A stretch of 64,000 nt of DNA from Flavihumibacter rivuli (GTDB lineage Bacteria; Bacteroidota; Bacteroidia; Chitinophagales; Chitinophagaceae): positions 2,198,001 through 2,262,000 of the forward strand of contig NZ_CP092334.1 in NCBI RefSeq assembly GCF_018595685.2. The letters are read 5' to 3'. The notes beneath the pieces are model-generated. The model was not told where the DNA came from and did not search any database. It saw nothing but the letters and a program-made list of their open reading frames with translations. A program made the position numbers and the translations under genes. Shown piece by piece: positions 7,501-16,874 of this stretch; the stretch's first letter is position 1, and every line of letters begins with the position of its first letter.

Positions 7501-8754
7501 ATGGCAACCTATCAACGTCAATACTACCTCGACTGGCTTCGCATCGCGGCTATCATTGGGGTGCTCTTCTACCACTCCGCCCAACCCTTTGTACCGGAGG
7601 AACACTGGCATATCATGAACGGCGAAAGGAGCAACCTGCTGATGGAATTCAACTATATGCTGAGCAAATTCAGGATGCCCCTTCTCTTCTTCATCTCTGG
7701 AACGGTCAGCTTCTTCATGCTCAAAAAATATGGCAGCGGCAAGGAGTTCATCAAACAACGGTTCATCCGTCTCTTCCTTCCCCTGGTAGCCGGTATGCTC
7801 ATCATCGTGCCGCCGCAGGTTTACCTCGAAAGGGTAGCGAATGGTTATACCGGTAGCTTCCTTGACTTCTACCCCAGCATCTTCCGCTTCCAACCCTACC
7901 CTGAAGGGAATTTCAGCTGGCACCACCTCTGGTTCATCGCCTACCTGTTTATCTACGATATCATTTGTGTCCCCCTCTTCCTCTGGATGATGAAGGATGG
8001 CAAGAATGGATTGAACAAGCTTGCAGCATGGCTTTCAACCAACAAACGTATTTACCTCCTCGCCCTTCCCGGCATCCTCCTCTTTGCATCACTCGTCCTG
8101 CGTTTCCCCTTCAAGAATAACCTGATTGAAGACGGTTGCGCTTTCTTTTACTGGCTATGGTTCCTGCTGGTAGGATTCTTCATGATCGTGCACCCATCCC
8201 TGCTGGACAGCCTGGAGCGCAACCGGAAGACCTCCATGCTGATGGCGCTCCTCCTCTATCTAACAGTTAACTATATCCGCTGGAATAACATCTCGCCCTG
8301 GGATACTTACCCGGACAATACAGCCTCCTATGCCTACACTTATCTCTACCTGGCCATCACGCCTGCCATCGCCTGGAGCATGGTAATGGGACTGGTAGGT
8401 TATGGAAAGAAATACCTGAACCGGAAACACAGCTTCCTGAATTATGGTAATGAAGTACTTTATCCCTTCTATATCCTGCACCAAACCGTGATCGTGATCA
8501 TCGCCTTCTATGTGGTGCAGACCGAAGAGGGCATATTGGCCAAATACCTGTTCATCGTATTACTTACCTTTATTACCTGCATGGCGCTGATCCATTTCCT
8601 GGTGCGGCCGAACAATGCTCTGCGATGGATCTTCGGCATGAAACCGGTAAACAAAGCGCCTAAACAAGTACAGCACAATGCAACAATCATTGAAAAAAAT
8701 ACAGCCCTTATTGTTGGGATTGCTGATCTACGCAACAGTGCGGCTGATCAATGA
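7501..8754 (+). CDS. acyltransferase 3 family membrane protein
   Basis: This 417-residue protein has about ten predicted membrane segments. It begins YYLDWLRIAAIIGVLFYHSAQ, the typical first helix of acyltransferase 3 (OafA/YrhL-like) proteins with the conserved R and H. A second hallmark is FRMPLLFFISGTV (about 60-75), and HLWFIAYLF is seen near residue 143. Members transfer acyl groups to sugars, lipids or peptides at the inner membrane; the acceptor here is unknown. The 3' end overlaps the next gene (histidine kinase) by 77 bp in another frame, which indicates tight coupling with the two-component pair downstream. The region before it is filled by repeats. Confidence 0.87.
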   Translation: MATYQRQYYLDWLRIAAIIGVLFYHSAQPFVPEEHWHIMNGERSNLLMEFNYMLSKFRMPLLFFISGTVSFFMLKKYGSGKEFIKQRFIRLFLPLVAGMLIIVPPQVYLERVANGYTGSFLDFYPSIFRFQPYPEGNFSWHHLWFIAYLFIYDIICVPLFLWMMKDGKNGLNKLAAWLSTNKRIYLLALPGILLFASLVLRFPFKNNLIEDGCAFFYWLWFLLVGFFMIVHPSLLDSLERNRKTSMLMALLLYLTVNYIRWNNISPWDTYPDNTASYAYTYLYLAITPAIAWSMVMGLVGYGKKYLNRKHSFLNYGNEVLYPFYILHQTVIVIIAFYVVQTEEGILAKYLFIVLLTFITCMALIHFLVRPNNALRWIFGMKPVNKAPKQVQHNATIIEKNTALIVGIADLRNSAADQ

Positions 8755-9745
8755 CACCTACGAGAAGGAACTGTTCTGGGAAAGGCCCCTTGCCATCACC
8801 CTGCTGGAGCTTGGTGGCATCATTGTGATCAGTTACCTGATCCATTGGGTCATCAGCTTCCTGAAAAAAAGGAACAGGATAGATTACGCTAACGGGATTC
8901 CCACTAAACTACTATTGAAAGAATTCCTGGTGGCCTATTCCGTACTGTTCCTGCTGATCAATGCCACGGTCATCCCATTTGCAGCACTAACAGACGATGG
9001 CCTGAGCTTGACAGACTTTGTGTCTATCAATGTGGTCGGCACCCTTTACCTCATGCTTTACTATACCCTGATCAGGGTGAATGAGCTGGTGAGGGAAATG
9101 TACCAGCAGCGCCTGCAAATGGCCGGCATAAAGAACGACCAGCTGGCCACTGAACTGAAATACCTGCGTGCACAATACCATCCGCATTTCCTGTTCAATA
9201 CCCTCAATGGCATCTATTTCCAGATGGATGAGAATGTGGACAATGCGAAAAGAACGATCCTGCAATTCGCGGACCTGCTGCGCTACCAATTGTATGACCA
9301 GCAGGAAACAGTTCCCATCAAGAAAGACCTGGACCACCTGGAACGCTATATCGAATTGCAACAGCTAAGGGTATCCGAAAAACTGAAACTAAGGCTCTGC
9401 ATTGATGAAGCATTGGGCCAACAACAGGTATACCCCCTGCTATTCATGCCACTGGTGGAGAATGCATTCAAGTATGTGGGTGGTGAACAACCCTTCATCG
9501 CCATCCGTGCGGCATTGGAGCAAGACAGGATCGTGATGCAGGTCACCAACTCCTTACCTGACGTAAGCTTCCGATCGCTTCAAAAGAAGGGAGGCATTGG
9601 CCTGGAGAATGTAAAGCGGAGGTTGGAATTGCTCTATCCCGATACCCATGAACTATTAGTAGAAGAAAATGATTCCAGTTATTCGGCAACCATCAAAATA
9701 AAAGCGGAACATGCAGCAAAAGATCAGATGCGTCATAACGGATGA
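8678..9745 (+). CDS. LytS-type sensor histidine kinase
   Basis: This 355-residue protein has about four hydrophobic segments in residues 10-135, then a coiled linker and a LytS-type kinase core. The phosphoacceptor region is QYHPHFLFNTLN (His170; the family usually has N where this has His168), and the ATP-binding part includes LFMPLVENAFKYVG (about 255-268) and KKGGIGLENVKRRL near 310. It should phosphorylate the LytTR regulator encoded next, with which it overlaps by 35 bp. Its start lies inside the acyltransferase gene. No extracellular sensor domain is seen, so the signal is probably read within the membrane, which is inference. Confidence 0.9.
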   Translation: MQQSLKKIQPLLLGLLIYATVRLINDTYEKELFWERPLAITLLELGGIIVISYLIHWVISFLKKRNRIDYANGIPTKLLLKEFLVAYSVLFLLINATVIPFAALTDDGLSLTDFVSINVVGTLYLMLYYTLIRVNELVREMYQQRLQMAGIKNDQLATELKYLRAQYHPHFLFNTLNGIYFQMDENVDNAKRTILQFADLLRYQLYDQQETVPIKKDLDHLERYIELQQLRVSEKLKLRLCIDEALGQQQVYPLLFMPLVENAFKYVGGEQPFIAIRAALEQDRIVMQVTNSLPDVSFRSLQKKGGIGLENVKRRLELLYPDTHELLVEENDSSYSATIKIKAEHAAKDQMRHNG

Positions 9746-10400
9746 TGAACCCCTTGCAAGGAAAGGCCTCAGCAAGTATGTCGGTCAATTCGATTGCCTG
9801 CAGCTGGTAGGTACCTGCGAAAACGTATATGAACTTACCGCCTTGCTTAGGAAGGAAGCCGTTGACCTGCTCTTCCTGGATATAGAAATGCCCTATGTTT
9901 CAGGCCTCGAATTTGCTGCAGGTAACGAAGATGGCCCGAAGGTGATCTTCACTACCGCTTATGAACAATATGCACTGAAAGGCTACGAACTCGATGTATT
10001 GGATTACCTGCTCAAACCCATCTCACTGGAAAGGTTCTCAAAGGCAGTTCAAAAAGCAAAGGAATATTTTGAATTGGTTTGGGAGAAGAAAGGCGATAGC
10101 CTCTTTGTGAAAGTGGGCAATAGCCTGGAGAAAGTTGAGATCAGTTCTATCCTATTCCTGGAAGCCCGGGAGAACTATGTGGCCATCCAACTCAAGGACC
10201 GGATGGTGCTGACATTGTCTACCCTTAAAGGACTCAGGGAAAAACTTCCAGTTGAAAAATTTACCCAGGTACATAAATCCTTTGTTGTGGCGCAAGCAAA
10301 GATCGACCGTATCGACCACAGACAATTGCATATAGGAGAACATATCATCCCCCTTTCGAAAAATTTCATCCAGGATCCGGGTAGCCTGCTCCATGAATAG
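9711..10400 (+). CDS. LytTR family response regulator
   Basis: This 229-residue protein has an N-terminal receiver domain with acidic DDE at 11-13, phosphoacceptor Asp57 in LLFLDIEMP, the TTAY switch near 85 and the Lys of YLLKP at about 102. The LytTR DNA-binding domain follows (about 130-225), with FLEARENYVAIQ and FTQVHKSFVV. It pairs with the overlapping LytS-type kinase. LytTR proteins bind direct repeats upstream of target genes. With the acyltransferase in the same transcript, control of surface-molecule modification is a reasonable guess but is not shown. The 548 bp that follow are repeats. Confidence 0.92.
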   Translation: MQQKIRCVITDDEPLARKGLSKYVGQFDCLQLVGTCENVYELTALLRKEAVDLLFLDIEMPYVSGLEFAAGNEDGPKVIFTTAYEQYALKGYELDVLDYLLKPISLERFSKAVQKAKEYFELVWEKKGDSLFVKVGNSLEKVEISSILFLEARENYVAIQLKDRMVLTLSTLKGLREKLPVEKFTQVHKSFVVAQAKIDRIDHRQLHIGEHIIPLSKNFIQDPGSLLHE

Positions 10401-10414
10401 GGGCTGCCCAATCC

Positions 10415-10560
10415 TTCTTTGCATCCAACAGCTTATCTCATCTTCCAACTGCCCGTTGGTCATAATACACAACGGGGGCGGGTATATGTAATCTTCGCCG
10501 TTGATGGTAGTGATGCAATTAAATTCTGCGCCGCTGTTCGGTGTTATCACCAACAGCTTT
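10415..10560 (+). repeat. partial composite element with core hairpin plus R block
   Basis: This fragment has the core of the E elements (GCATCCAACAGCT, TCATCTTCCAACTG, then CCCGTTG...CAACGGG at 10452-10476) but no terminal hairpin on either side. It is followed by a block at about 10506-10557 (GATGCAATT, ATTCTGCGCC, GTGTTATCACCAACAG) that recurs at about 35033-35085. Confidence 0.72.
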
Positions 10561-10616
10561 TAGACGTAAGCCGATATAAACCCCAGGGTATTTTTTGAGC
10601 TATTACTTTCTCACCT

Positions 10617-10829
10617 CAGCAGGGTCTCCCGCAGGGGACCCTGATGGATAAAAGACGAAATATTTATGCATCCAACAGCTACGCTCATCTTCTAACTGCC
10701 CGTTGGTCATAAGACACAACGGGGGCGACGGGGGGCTAATTCTTTTCAACCCAGAGTGGTACTCTTCGAGAGTCCCCGATGAATTTTCATCCTACTATTC
10801 ATCAGGGTCCCCTGCGGGAGACCCTGCTG
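10617..10829 (+). repeat. composite hairpin element E3 (full copy, plus orientation), perfect terminal inverted repeats
   Basis: The left terminal hairpin 10617-10646 and the right one 10800-10829 are exact reverse complements, and the match extends outward through ACCT/AGGT to 34 bp (10613-10646 and 10800-10833). The core hairpin CCCGTTG...CAACGGG is at 10699-10723, and a small ACTCTTCGAGAGT stem follows at about 10760-10772. The element sits between the convergent ends of the response regulator and the VPS10-like gene. Confidence 0.88.
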
Positions 10830-10901
10830 AGGTAGAGATGTGGGTACACAGTAGTCATTAAGAGAGACCCGATTGGCTAAGGGATAATTAACCCCATAAA
10901 A

Positions 10902-10930
10902 AAATGCCGGAACTTTCGTTCCGGCATTTT
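10902..10930 (-). terminator. rho-independent terminator
   Basis: AAATGCCGGAAC pairs with GTTCCGGCATTT around a short TTTC loop. Read on the minus strand it follows the stop codon of the VPS10-like gene by about 20 bp and ends in a run of T. It also has T on the plus side, so it may work in both directions. Confidence 0.85.
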
Positions 10931-10948
10931 ATGCTTATAGGCTTAAAC

Positions 10949-13900
10949 TTATTCCTTGATGCTGATCACAGGCAGCGCCTTCTCCCTGATCATATTGTTG
11001 AACTTAGGCAGTTCTTCATTCATGATCTTCTTCAGCTTACCCAATTCCACATCACACTTGGCAGCCAGGTCAGCATATACTTCCCTCGCCTGCTTGCTTG
11101 GTGCCATCTGGCCGCTGCTGGCGGCATCAAATACACCGGATAACTTATCGTTCAGGCGGATGGGATAGTTCAGCACATCCTGGCCACTCTTGGCCTTGGT
11201 CTGGTACAAGGCCTCTTCAATGGTCGTGAGTTGCTTATTGATGCTATCGGCCATCTGCTTCACCTCCTTCGGACAATCCTTACCCTGGCGGCTTACGAAA
11301 TCATTCAACTGGCCACGAACGGAACGGATATCCTTGATGCCCTTCTGAACATCATTAAACTTACCCTGCACCTGGCTCAGGAAGGCGAACTGGGCATCAT
11401 GGTCGGCCTGGCTGATCTTATAATTCGGATCGGCCTTTACCACGAAGGGCACTTCTGATGAATCCGATCCCACCTTCACTTTCGCATAGTAGTTACCGGG
11501 AGGAGCGGTAATGCTGCCCGGAACACCATTCCAGAGGATCATGCCATCGATGCGCTCACCCGCCTTGTACTGGAGATCCCATACAAAACGGTTCATGCCC
11601 TTGTTCACATCCAGCTTATTGTCCTTGCTGCTAACGCTGAAGGTCTTGATCTCCTTGCGGTCCTTATCCATGATGGTAATGCTGGCCTTGGTGCTATCAT
11701 TTACATCCTTGATATAATAATTGATCACGGCACCTTTGGGCGGATTAGTGCCTGCATTCACCGGGGCAGAAGCCTGGCGCCAGGATGCATAGGGATCGGG
11801 CAGCAACCTCCAGGCATCCCTGACCGGGAAGACATGCAGGTTCTTATTGGGCAATGCGGCATCGTATTGCTGTAAAGTGGTCAGGTCATCAATGATCCAG
11901 AATGCCCTTCCCTGTGTAGCTACGATCAGGTCATTGTCCTTGATGGTCAGGTCGGTGATGGGAACAACAGGAAGATTCAGCTGGAACTTCCTCCAGTTTG
12001 CGCCATCATCATAACTGATATACATACCATATTCCGTGCCCGCATAGAGCAGGCCATCACGCTTATGGTCGGCGCGCATTACTCGGGTGAAATGCAGCTT
12101 GTCGATGCCATTGGTGATGAGTTTCCAGCTCTTACCATAATCTTCTGTCTTGTAGATATATGGAGTGAAATCATCCAACTTGTAACGGGTACCGGTGATA
12201 TAGGCCACACCCTTTTTGGTAGGATGCGTTTCAATCGCATTCCACATGATCAACTTGGGTGCATTGGCCGGGGTAACATTTTCCCAGTTCTTGCCGCCAT
12301 CCTTGCTCACATGTACGAGTCCATCATCACTGCCTGCCCAGAGGAGGTCTTTCTCCAATGCACTTTCAGTTGCAGTGAAAATGGTACAATAGTATTCAAC
12401 GGATGTGTTGTCCTTGGTAATGGGACCACCACTCGGACCTTGCTTGCTCTTGTCGTTGGTAGTCAGGTCTGGTGAGATCTGCTCCCAGCTGGCTCCCTCA
12501 TTCTCGGTCACGAACAGCGCATTACCCGCGCAGTAGAGACGCTTTGGATTATGCGGTGAGAAGAAGATGGGGAAGTTCCACTGGAACCTGTAGCGCTGTA
12601 CATCTGCACCTGCTCCCATGGGGTTATCGGGCCAAACGCTGATGGCACGGTTCTCACCGGTACGATGATCGAGGCGTGACAAATAGCCACCATAATTACC
12701 CCCATAAACGATATCGGGATTCAATGGATCAGCTACCACATAACCACTTTCAGCACCTGCTGTTTCTTCCCAATCCTTATCAGTGATGGCAGAACCATAG
12801 GTCATATGCCTGATGCGCATGGTGGAGTTATCCTGCTGTGCGCCAAGGATGCGATAAGGGAAACTGTTATCAGTGCTCACCCTGTAGATCTGGGAAGTGG
12901 GCTGGTTCATGTATGTGCTCCAGTTATTGCCACCATCAAAACTTACCTGTGCACCGCCATCATCCGCTACTACCATGCGGTTGGGATCTTCCGGATCGAT
13001 CCAGAGGTCATGGTGATCACCATGCGGCGTACGGATACTCTGGAAGGTCTTACCGCCATCACGGCTGCGCATGAAGCCTACGTTAGGACAGTAAACGGTA
13101 TTCTCGTTCTTGGGATCAACGAATACCTTGGTATAATACCAGGCACGCTGGCGGATATTATTGTCATTGCTCTGCAGTGTCCAGGATTCCCCAGCATCAC
13201 TACTCGCATATAGTCCACCGCTAGCATTCTCGATCAGCGCATATACTTTATCGGGATTGCTGGGTGCAACGGCTACACCAACAATACCCCAGGTGCCCTT
13301 GGGAAGCCCCTTCTTTGCGGAGATATTGCTCCAGGTTTCACCGCCATCGGTGCTTTTCCAGAGCCCACTACCATCACCACCGCTTTCAAGGCTATGCGGG
13401 GTGCGGATCACGCGCCAGGTACCGGCATAGAATACCTGCGGGTTACCGGGTTCCATCACCAGGTCGGCCGCTCCGGTCTGGTTGTTGATATAGAGGGTGC
13501 GCTTCCATGTCTTGCCACCGTCAGTTGACTTATATACCCCACGCTCTTCGTTGGGCCCGAACAGGTGTCCCATTACAGCAACCCAGAGGATATCGGGGTT
13601 ACGGGGATGGATCACAATGCGGATGATATGGCGGCCGTCCTTCAAGCCGATATTGCGCCAGGTGCGACCGGCATCATCGCTGCGCCACATGCCGCCCAGG
13701 CCTTCGGCTACGTTGCCGCGCATAGTGTTCTCACCCTCGCCTACATACACTACATTCTCATCACTGGGTGCAACAGCCACGGCACCAATGGTACCGCCGA
13801 AATACTTATCAGAAATATTCTTCCAATTGTTACCGCCATCGGTAGTCTTCCAAACCCCACCGCCGGTAGCGCCCATATAGAAGGTCTGCCTGTTGCGGTA

Positions 13901-14080
13901 AGAACCGGCCACTGCAGCAGAACGCCCGCCGCGCCATGGTCCTATTAGCCTGTATTTGGTTTGGGAGAAGAGCACCTCATCAACGTTGGCTGCAGGAGGT
14001 GCAGATGGGGTAGCTTTCTTTTTCTGGCCCACTGCTATCAAGGCAGGAGCCATTAATGCTACGAACATTAATTTTCTCAT
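10949..14080 (-). CDS. VPS10/sortilin-like Asp-box propeller protein, secreted (paralog 1)
   Basis: This 1,043-residue protein starts with a signal peptide (MRKLMFVALMAPALIAVGQ). It carries about eleven Asp-box repeats of the form S.DGG.TW (for example KTTDGGNNW, KSTDGGKTW, KSTDGGETW) spread over about residues 75-690, as in sortilin/VPS10 and BNR-type propellers. A beta-sandwich-like segment (about 790-900) and a helical tail (about 900-1040) follow. Such proteins are often labelled glycosyl hydrolases, but the Asp box is structural and no catalytic triad is evident. No type IX sorting domain is seen at the C-terminus. A second member of the same architecture lies at 16875-19964, with a GH31 gene between them. 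Confidence 0.82.
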   Translation of the reverse strand: MRKLMFVALMAPALIAVGQKKKATPSAPPAANVDEVLFSQTKYRLIGPWRGGRSAAVAGSYRNRQTFYMGATGGGVWKTTDGGNNWKNISDKYFGGTIGAVAVAPSDENVVYVGEGENTMRGNVAEGLGGMWRSDDAGRTWRNIGLKDGRHIIRIVIHPRNPDILWVAVMGHLFGPNEERGVYKSTDGGKTWKRTLYINNQTGAADLVMEPGNPQVFYAGTWRVIRTPHSLESGGDGSGLWKSTDGGETWSNISAKKGLPKGTWGIVGVAVAPSNPDKVYALIENASGGLYASSDAGESWTLQSNDNNIRQRAWYYTKVFVDPKNENTVYCPNVGFMRSRDGGKTFQSIRTPHGDHHDLWIDPEDPNRMVVADDGGAQVSFDGGNNWSTYMNQPTSQIYRVSTDNSFPYRILGAQQDNSTMRIRHMTYGSAITDKDWEETAGAESGYVVADPLNPDIVYGGNYGGYLSRLDHRTGENRAISVWPDNPMGAGADVQRYRFQWNFPIFFSPHNPKRLYCAGNALFVTENEGASWEQISPDLTTNDKSKQGPSGGPITKDNTSVEYYCTIFTATESALEKDLLWAGSDDGLVHVSKDGGKNWENVTPANAPKLIMWNAIETHPTKKGVAYITGTRYKLDDFTPYIYKTEDYGKSWKLITNGIDKLHFTRVMRADHKRDGLLYAGTEYGMYISYDDGANWRKFQLNLPVVPITDLTIKDNDLIVATQGRAFWIIDDLTTLQQYDAALPNKNLHVFPVRDAWRLLPDPYASWRQASAPVNAGTNPPKGAVINYYIKDVNDSTKASITIMDKDRKEIKTFSVSSKDNKLDVNKGMNRFVWDLQYKAGERIDGMILWNGVPGSITAPPGNYYAKVKVGSDSSEVPFVVKADPNYKISQADHDAQFAFLSQVQGKFNDVQKGIKDIRSVRGQLNDFVSRQGKDCPKEVKQMADSINKQLTTIEEALYQTKAKSGQDVLNYPIRLNDKLSGVFDAASSGQMAPSKQAREVYADLAAKCDVELGKLKKIMNEELPKFNNMIREKALPVISIKE

Positions 14081-14339
14081 ATGAGCAATTCTAGGTTTTA
14101 GTGGAAAGTGTGGTACGGGTTACATGAAATTAGGAATTGCCATGAATTGGCAATTAAGGGTTAACCATTACTGACAGATAAACTTGTTGAACGGCAACGA
14201 GTACCATCCAACCCATTCTGGGCAAGCATTCAGGGTCAACTTATCTTGATGAATGGATACCCCTCTTCGGTGCATAGCTAACAGTTATGAATAACTGCAA
14301 CAAAACTATCCATTGGAAGAATTCCTCCATGAACAATGA
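14081..14339 (-). other. intergenic spacer in minus-strand cluster
   Basis: No gene is seen. A short AATTGCC...GGCAATT hairpin lies at 14135-14155 without a T-run. It is the longest gap in the minus-strand cluster, so the VPS10-like gene downstream may have its own promoter here, though no clear CAAAnnTA box (minus-strand TAnnTTTG) was found. Confidence 0.4.
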
Positions 14340-16790
14340 TCAAAAGCTCACTTCAAGCTTTTGGGAAGTACCGGTAAATTCGAATACCACCCTGAGCATA
14401 CCATTAAGGGGATCCCATAAGGCGATCTGGCCACGGTATTTTTCTATTTCCTGGAATTTACTTTGCAGGGGTGCAAGCAACCCATCCACTTTCACCGATT
14501 TGGGATCAGCCGGTAAGCCGAAAATATCCATAACCATAAATCTCTTGGTCGCCCTTCCGGTGTATCGATCCGAACCGCTGCCAATCCTGATCTCCATGCC
14601 GGTATGCGTAGACCTGGCTACAAAGCCGATCATTTCATGATTATTGGTTTCCATGGCCCTGGGATCCTTGCCATCATCATCATACAGCATATATTTCCCT
14701 CCTTCGGGTGAAAAGAAATATTGCGTCACCAGTAAGCGGGTCTTGTATTCCGAGATATTGCTCAGTTGTGCCCTTGTTGGCACGAAACTTCCAGCCTTTA
14801 CAAATACAGGGATCCTATCTATATACACTGGCACTTCCAACCACTGCCCCCCTTCATATTTCTTCTTATTCCGTGAATCATACCAATTACCTTTTGGTAA
14901 ATAGAGCCGCCTTTTGGTGGCGCCTTTCTCCAGTACGGGTGCTACCAAGATAGCGTCGCCCCACATATACTGGTCCTGCGCCTTCACCAGGTTGGAATCA
15001 GCAAGATCATAATAGAACATGGGCCGCATCATGGGTTTGCCATATTTGCTTTGTTCATAGGACAGGTTGTAATTATAGGGCACGAGGTCGTAGCGCGTTT
15101 GTACATATTGCTTTGCTATTTCCCTTACTGAATCCGGCCATAAGGCAGGTTCACTGGGATAACTCCTTGCCTGGGGATCTGCCTGTCCGAGTGCTGTGCC
15201 GTGCGGCCTGAAGATAGGCGTGAATATGGCAAACTGTAACCATCTCAAATAAAGTTCAGGATCCTCATCACCTCCGGCAAATCCACCAGCATCAGAATGG
15301 ATATATGGGATCCCACAGATACTCATCGATTGGAGCAAAGGAAGTTGTGCACGCAAACCGCTCCAGCTGCGGCTTACATCGCCTGTCCAGGGGAAGACGC
15401 TGTAACGCTGGCTGCCAGCGAAACCTGAACGGTTAAGATAAAAGAGACGTTGCTGGGGATAGAATTGCTTATACTTCTCATACAGCATCTTGCTCCAATA
15501 ATGTCCATAGAGATTATGCACCTGGTTACTGTTCAGGAGTTGGTTGACACCAAGGTCCTTTCCGTTATGATACAGGTCTGCTGGATGCTTCTCGGGCTCA
15601 CCCAGGTCACCCCACCAGCCATCAACCCCCAGCTTGATCTGCTTGTCGTATTTTGTCCAGAACCAATCCCTGGCATCTTTGCGAAACAAGTCTATCAGTC
15701 CCCCATAACCGAAATAGAGATCCTTCAGCATATAGGGTTGCCTTGAACTGTCAACTGCCAGGAACTTGAGTGAGGCGTCGTAATTGCGGGTGCCTTGCAG
15801 GAAGAAGGGTTCTGTAATGAGGATGGTCTTGATGCTCCTGGCTTCGAGGGTATCCATCATCCTTTTGGGGTTGGGCCATTTACTGCTATTCACCCAGTCC
15901 AGGTTGCCCAGCGTTCCCTTGATGCTATCGCCGAACCAGAACAGGTCGAGGATCACTGCATCCATGGGAATTTTATATTTCCGCATGGAATCAACGATCG
16001 CCATCAGCTGGCTTTCACTCTGGTAACCGAAGCGCGACATGAAATTGCCAAGGGCCCATCTTGGAGGCAAAGGAGCTTTGCCGGTCAGCCGGGTATAGCT
16101 TTGCAACATTTCATCAATAGTCTTCCCTGCAATGAAATAGCAATTCAATTCACCACTGGAGAATCCCGCTTCCAGCAGGGAGGGATCGGACTTCCCGACA
16201 TCCACATAGCCGGAAGACGGATTATCAAAGAACAGGGCATGGCCTTTGGAAGAATAGAAAAGTGGTATGGAGAAGTTCAGGTTCTCTGCGCCTTCTTCAT
16301 AACCATAAGCAGGTGCATTATATAACGGCAACCGATAGCCGCGACGGTCCATATTGATGGCCCTTTCGCCTCCGCCAAAAACCATTTCCCCTTCCTGCAA
16401 GGATATCCTGAAACCTGCATTGGGTCCGTAACGGAATGCCTGGATGGTAATAGCTTCTGAAGAATCATTTGCTTTCAGCAACAACTGTTCCGCTCCTTCA
16501 TCCACCTGCACCCTTATGTCTCCTGCAAAAAGGAACTGCTCCCCATCGATCGTATTGCGCACAATGGGCTTTGTGGATGGCCTGGCAATGACCGCATCGG
16601 ATAATTGGGCATTGAACCATCTTTCTTCCGGGGTGAAGCGGATGCGCAGGATCTGCTCATCATAGGACTGCAGGGTCCACTTGCCGGCGCGGGTCGGGAT
16701 AACCAGTGATGCCGGAGCAGTGGATGCCTTTTGCTGTGCAATGATCGGCAGGCAATGGAGCAAGAGAAATAGCAGGGGGAGTAGTCTCAT
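14340..16790 (-). CDS. glycoside hydrolase family 31 (alpha-glucosidase/alpha-xylosidase type), secreted
   Basis: This 816-residue protein has a signal peptide (about 1-18), an N-terminal beta domain, then the GH31 catalytic barrel. The nucleophile region reads GVDGWWGDLGEPE (Asp395), and the acid/base region reads FPWTGDVSRSW (Asp471). PYIHSDAGGFAGG and FTPIFRPHG further on are also typical of the family. The C-terminal part (about 650-816) matches the beta domains that cap GH31 enzymes. The family cleaves alpha-glucosides, alpha-xylosides or related sugars by retention. Substrate is not decided by the motif, since the usual WxDMNE is replaced by WWGDLGE. It lies between the two VPS10-like genes. 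Confidence 0.9.
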   Translation of the reverse strand: MRLLPLLFLLLHCLPIIAQQKASTAPASLVIPTRAGKWTLQSYDEQILRIRFTPEERWFNAQLSDAVIARPSTKPIVRNTIDGEQFLFAGDIRVQVDEGAEQLLLKANDSSEAITIQAFRYGPNAGFRISLQEGEMVFGGGERAINMDRRGYRLPLYNAPAYGYEEGAENLNFSIPLFYSSKGHALFFDNPSSGYVDVGKSDPSLLEAGFSSGELNCYFIAGKTIDEMLQSYTRLTGKAPLPPRWALGNFMSRFGYQSESQLMAIVDSMRKYKIPMDAVILDLFWFGDSIKGTLGNLDWVNSSKWPNPKRMMDTLEARSIKTILITEPFFLQGTRNYDASLKFLAVDSSRQPYMLKDLYFGYGGLIDLFRKDARDWFWTKYDKQIKLGVDGWWGDLGEPEKHPADLYHNGKDLGVNQLLNSNQVHNLYGHYWSKMLYEKYKQFYPQQRLFYLNRSGFAGSQRYSVFPWTGDVSRSWSGLRAQLPLLQSMSICGIPYIHSDAGGFAGGDEDPELYLRWLQFAIFTPIFRPHGTALGQADPQARSYPSEPALWPDSVREIAKQYVQTRYDLVPYNYNLSYEQSKYGKPMMRPMFYYDLADSNLVKAQDQYMWGDAILVAPVLEKGATKRRLYLPKGNWYDSRNKKKYEGGQWLEVPVYIDRIPVFVKAGSFVPTRAQLSNISEYKTRLLVTQYFFSPEGGKYMLYDDDGKDPRAMETNNHEMIGFVARSTHTGMEIRIGSGSDRYTGRATKRFMVMDIFGLPADPKSVKVDGLLAPLQSKFQEIEKYRGQIALWDPLNGMLRVVFEFTGTSQKLEVSF

Positions 16791-16822
16791 AATATCATTT
16801 ACCCTCCTGAAATTACAAAAGA

Positions 16823-16854
16823 AAAGGGCACGAAGCCCATGGCCCGTGCCCTTT
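16823..16854 (-). terminator. hairpin terminator after VPS10-like gene 2
   Basis: AAAGGGCACG (16823-16832) pairs with CGTGCCCTTT (16845-16854). On the minus strand it lies 20 bp after the stop codon at 16875 and is followed by TTTTCTTTTG. It could terminate or attenuate transcription into the GH31 gene. Confidence 0.72.
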
Positions 16855-16874
16855 AACTGTATCAGGGAAAATGT

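Noticed and set aside
7444-7926. 160-codon minus-strand frame with a possible regulatory role
   Set aside because: Antisense to the acyltransferase start region; its peptide is acidic and without motifs.
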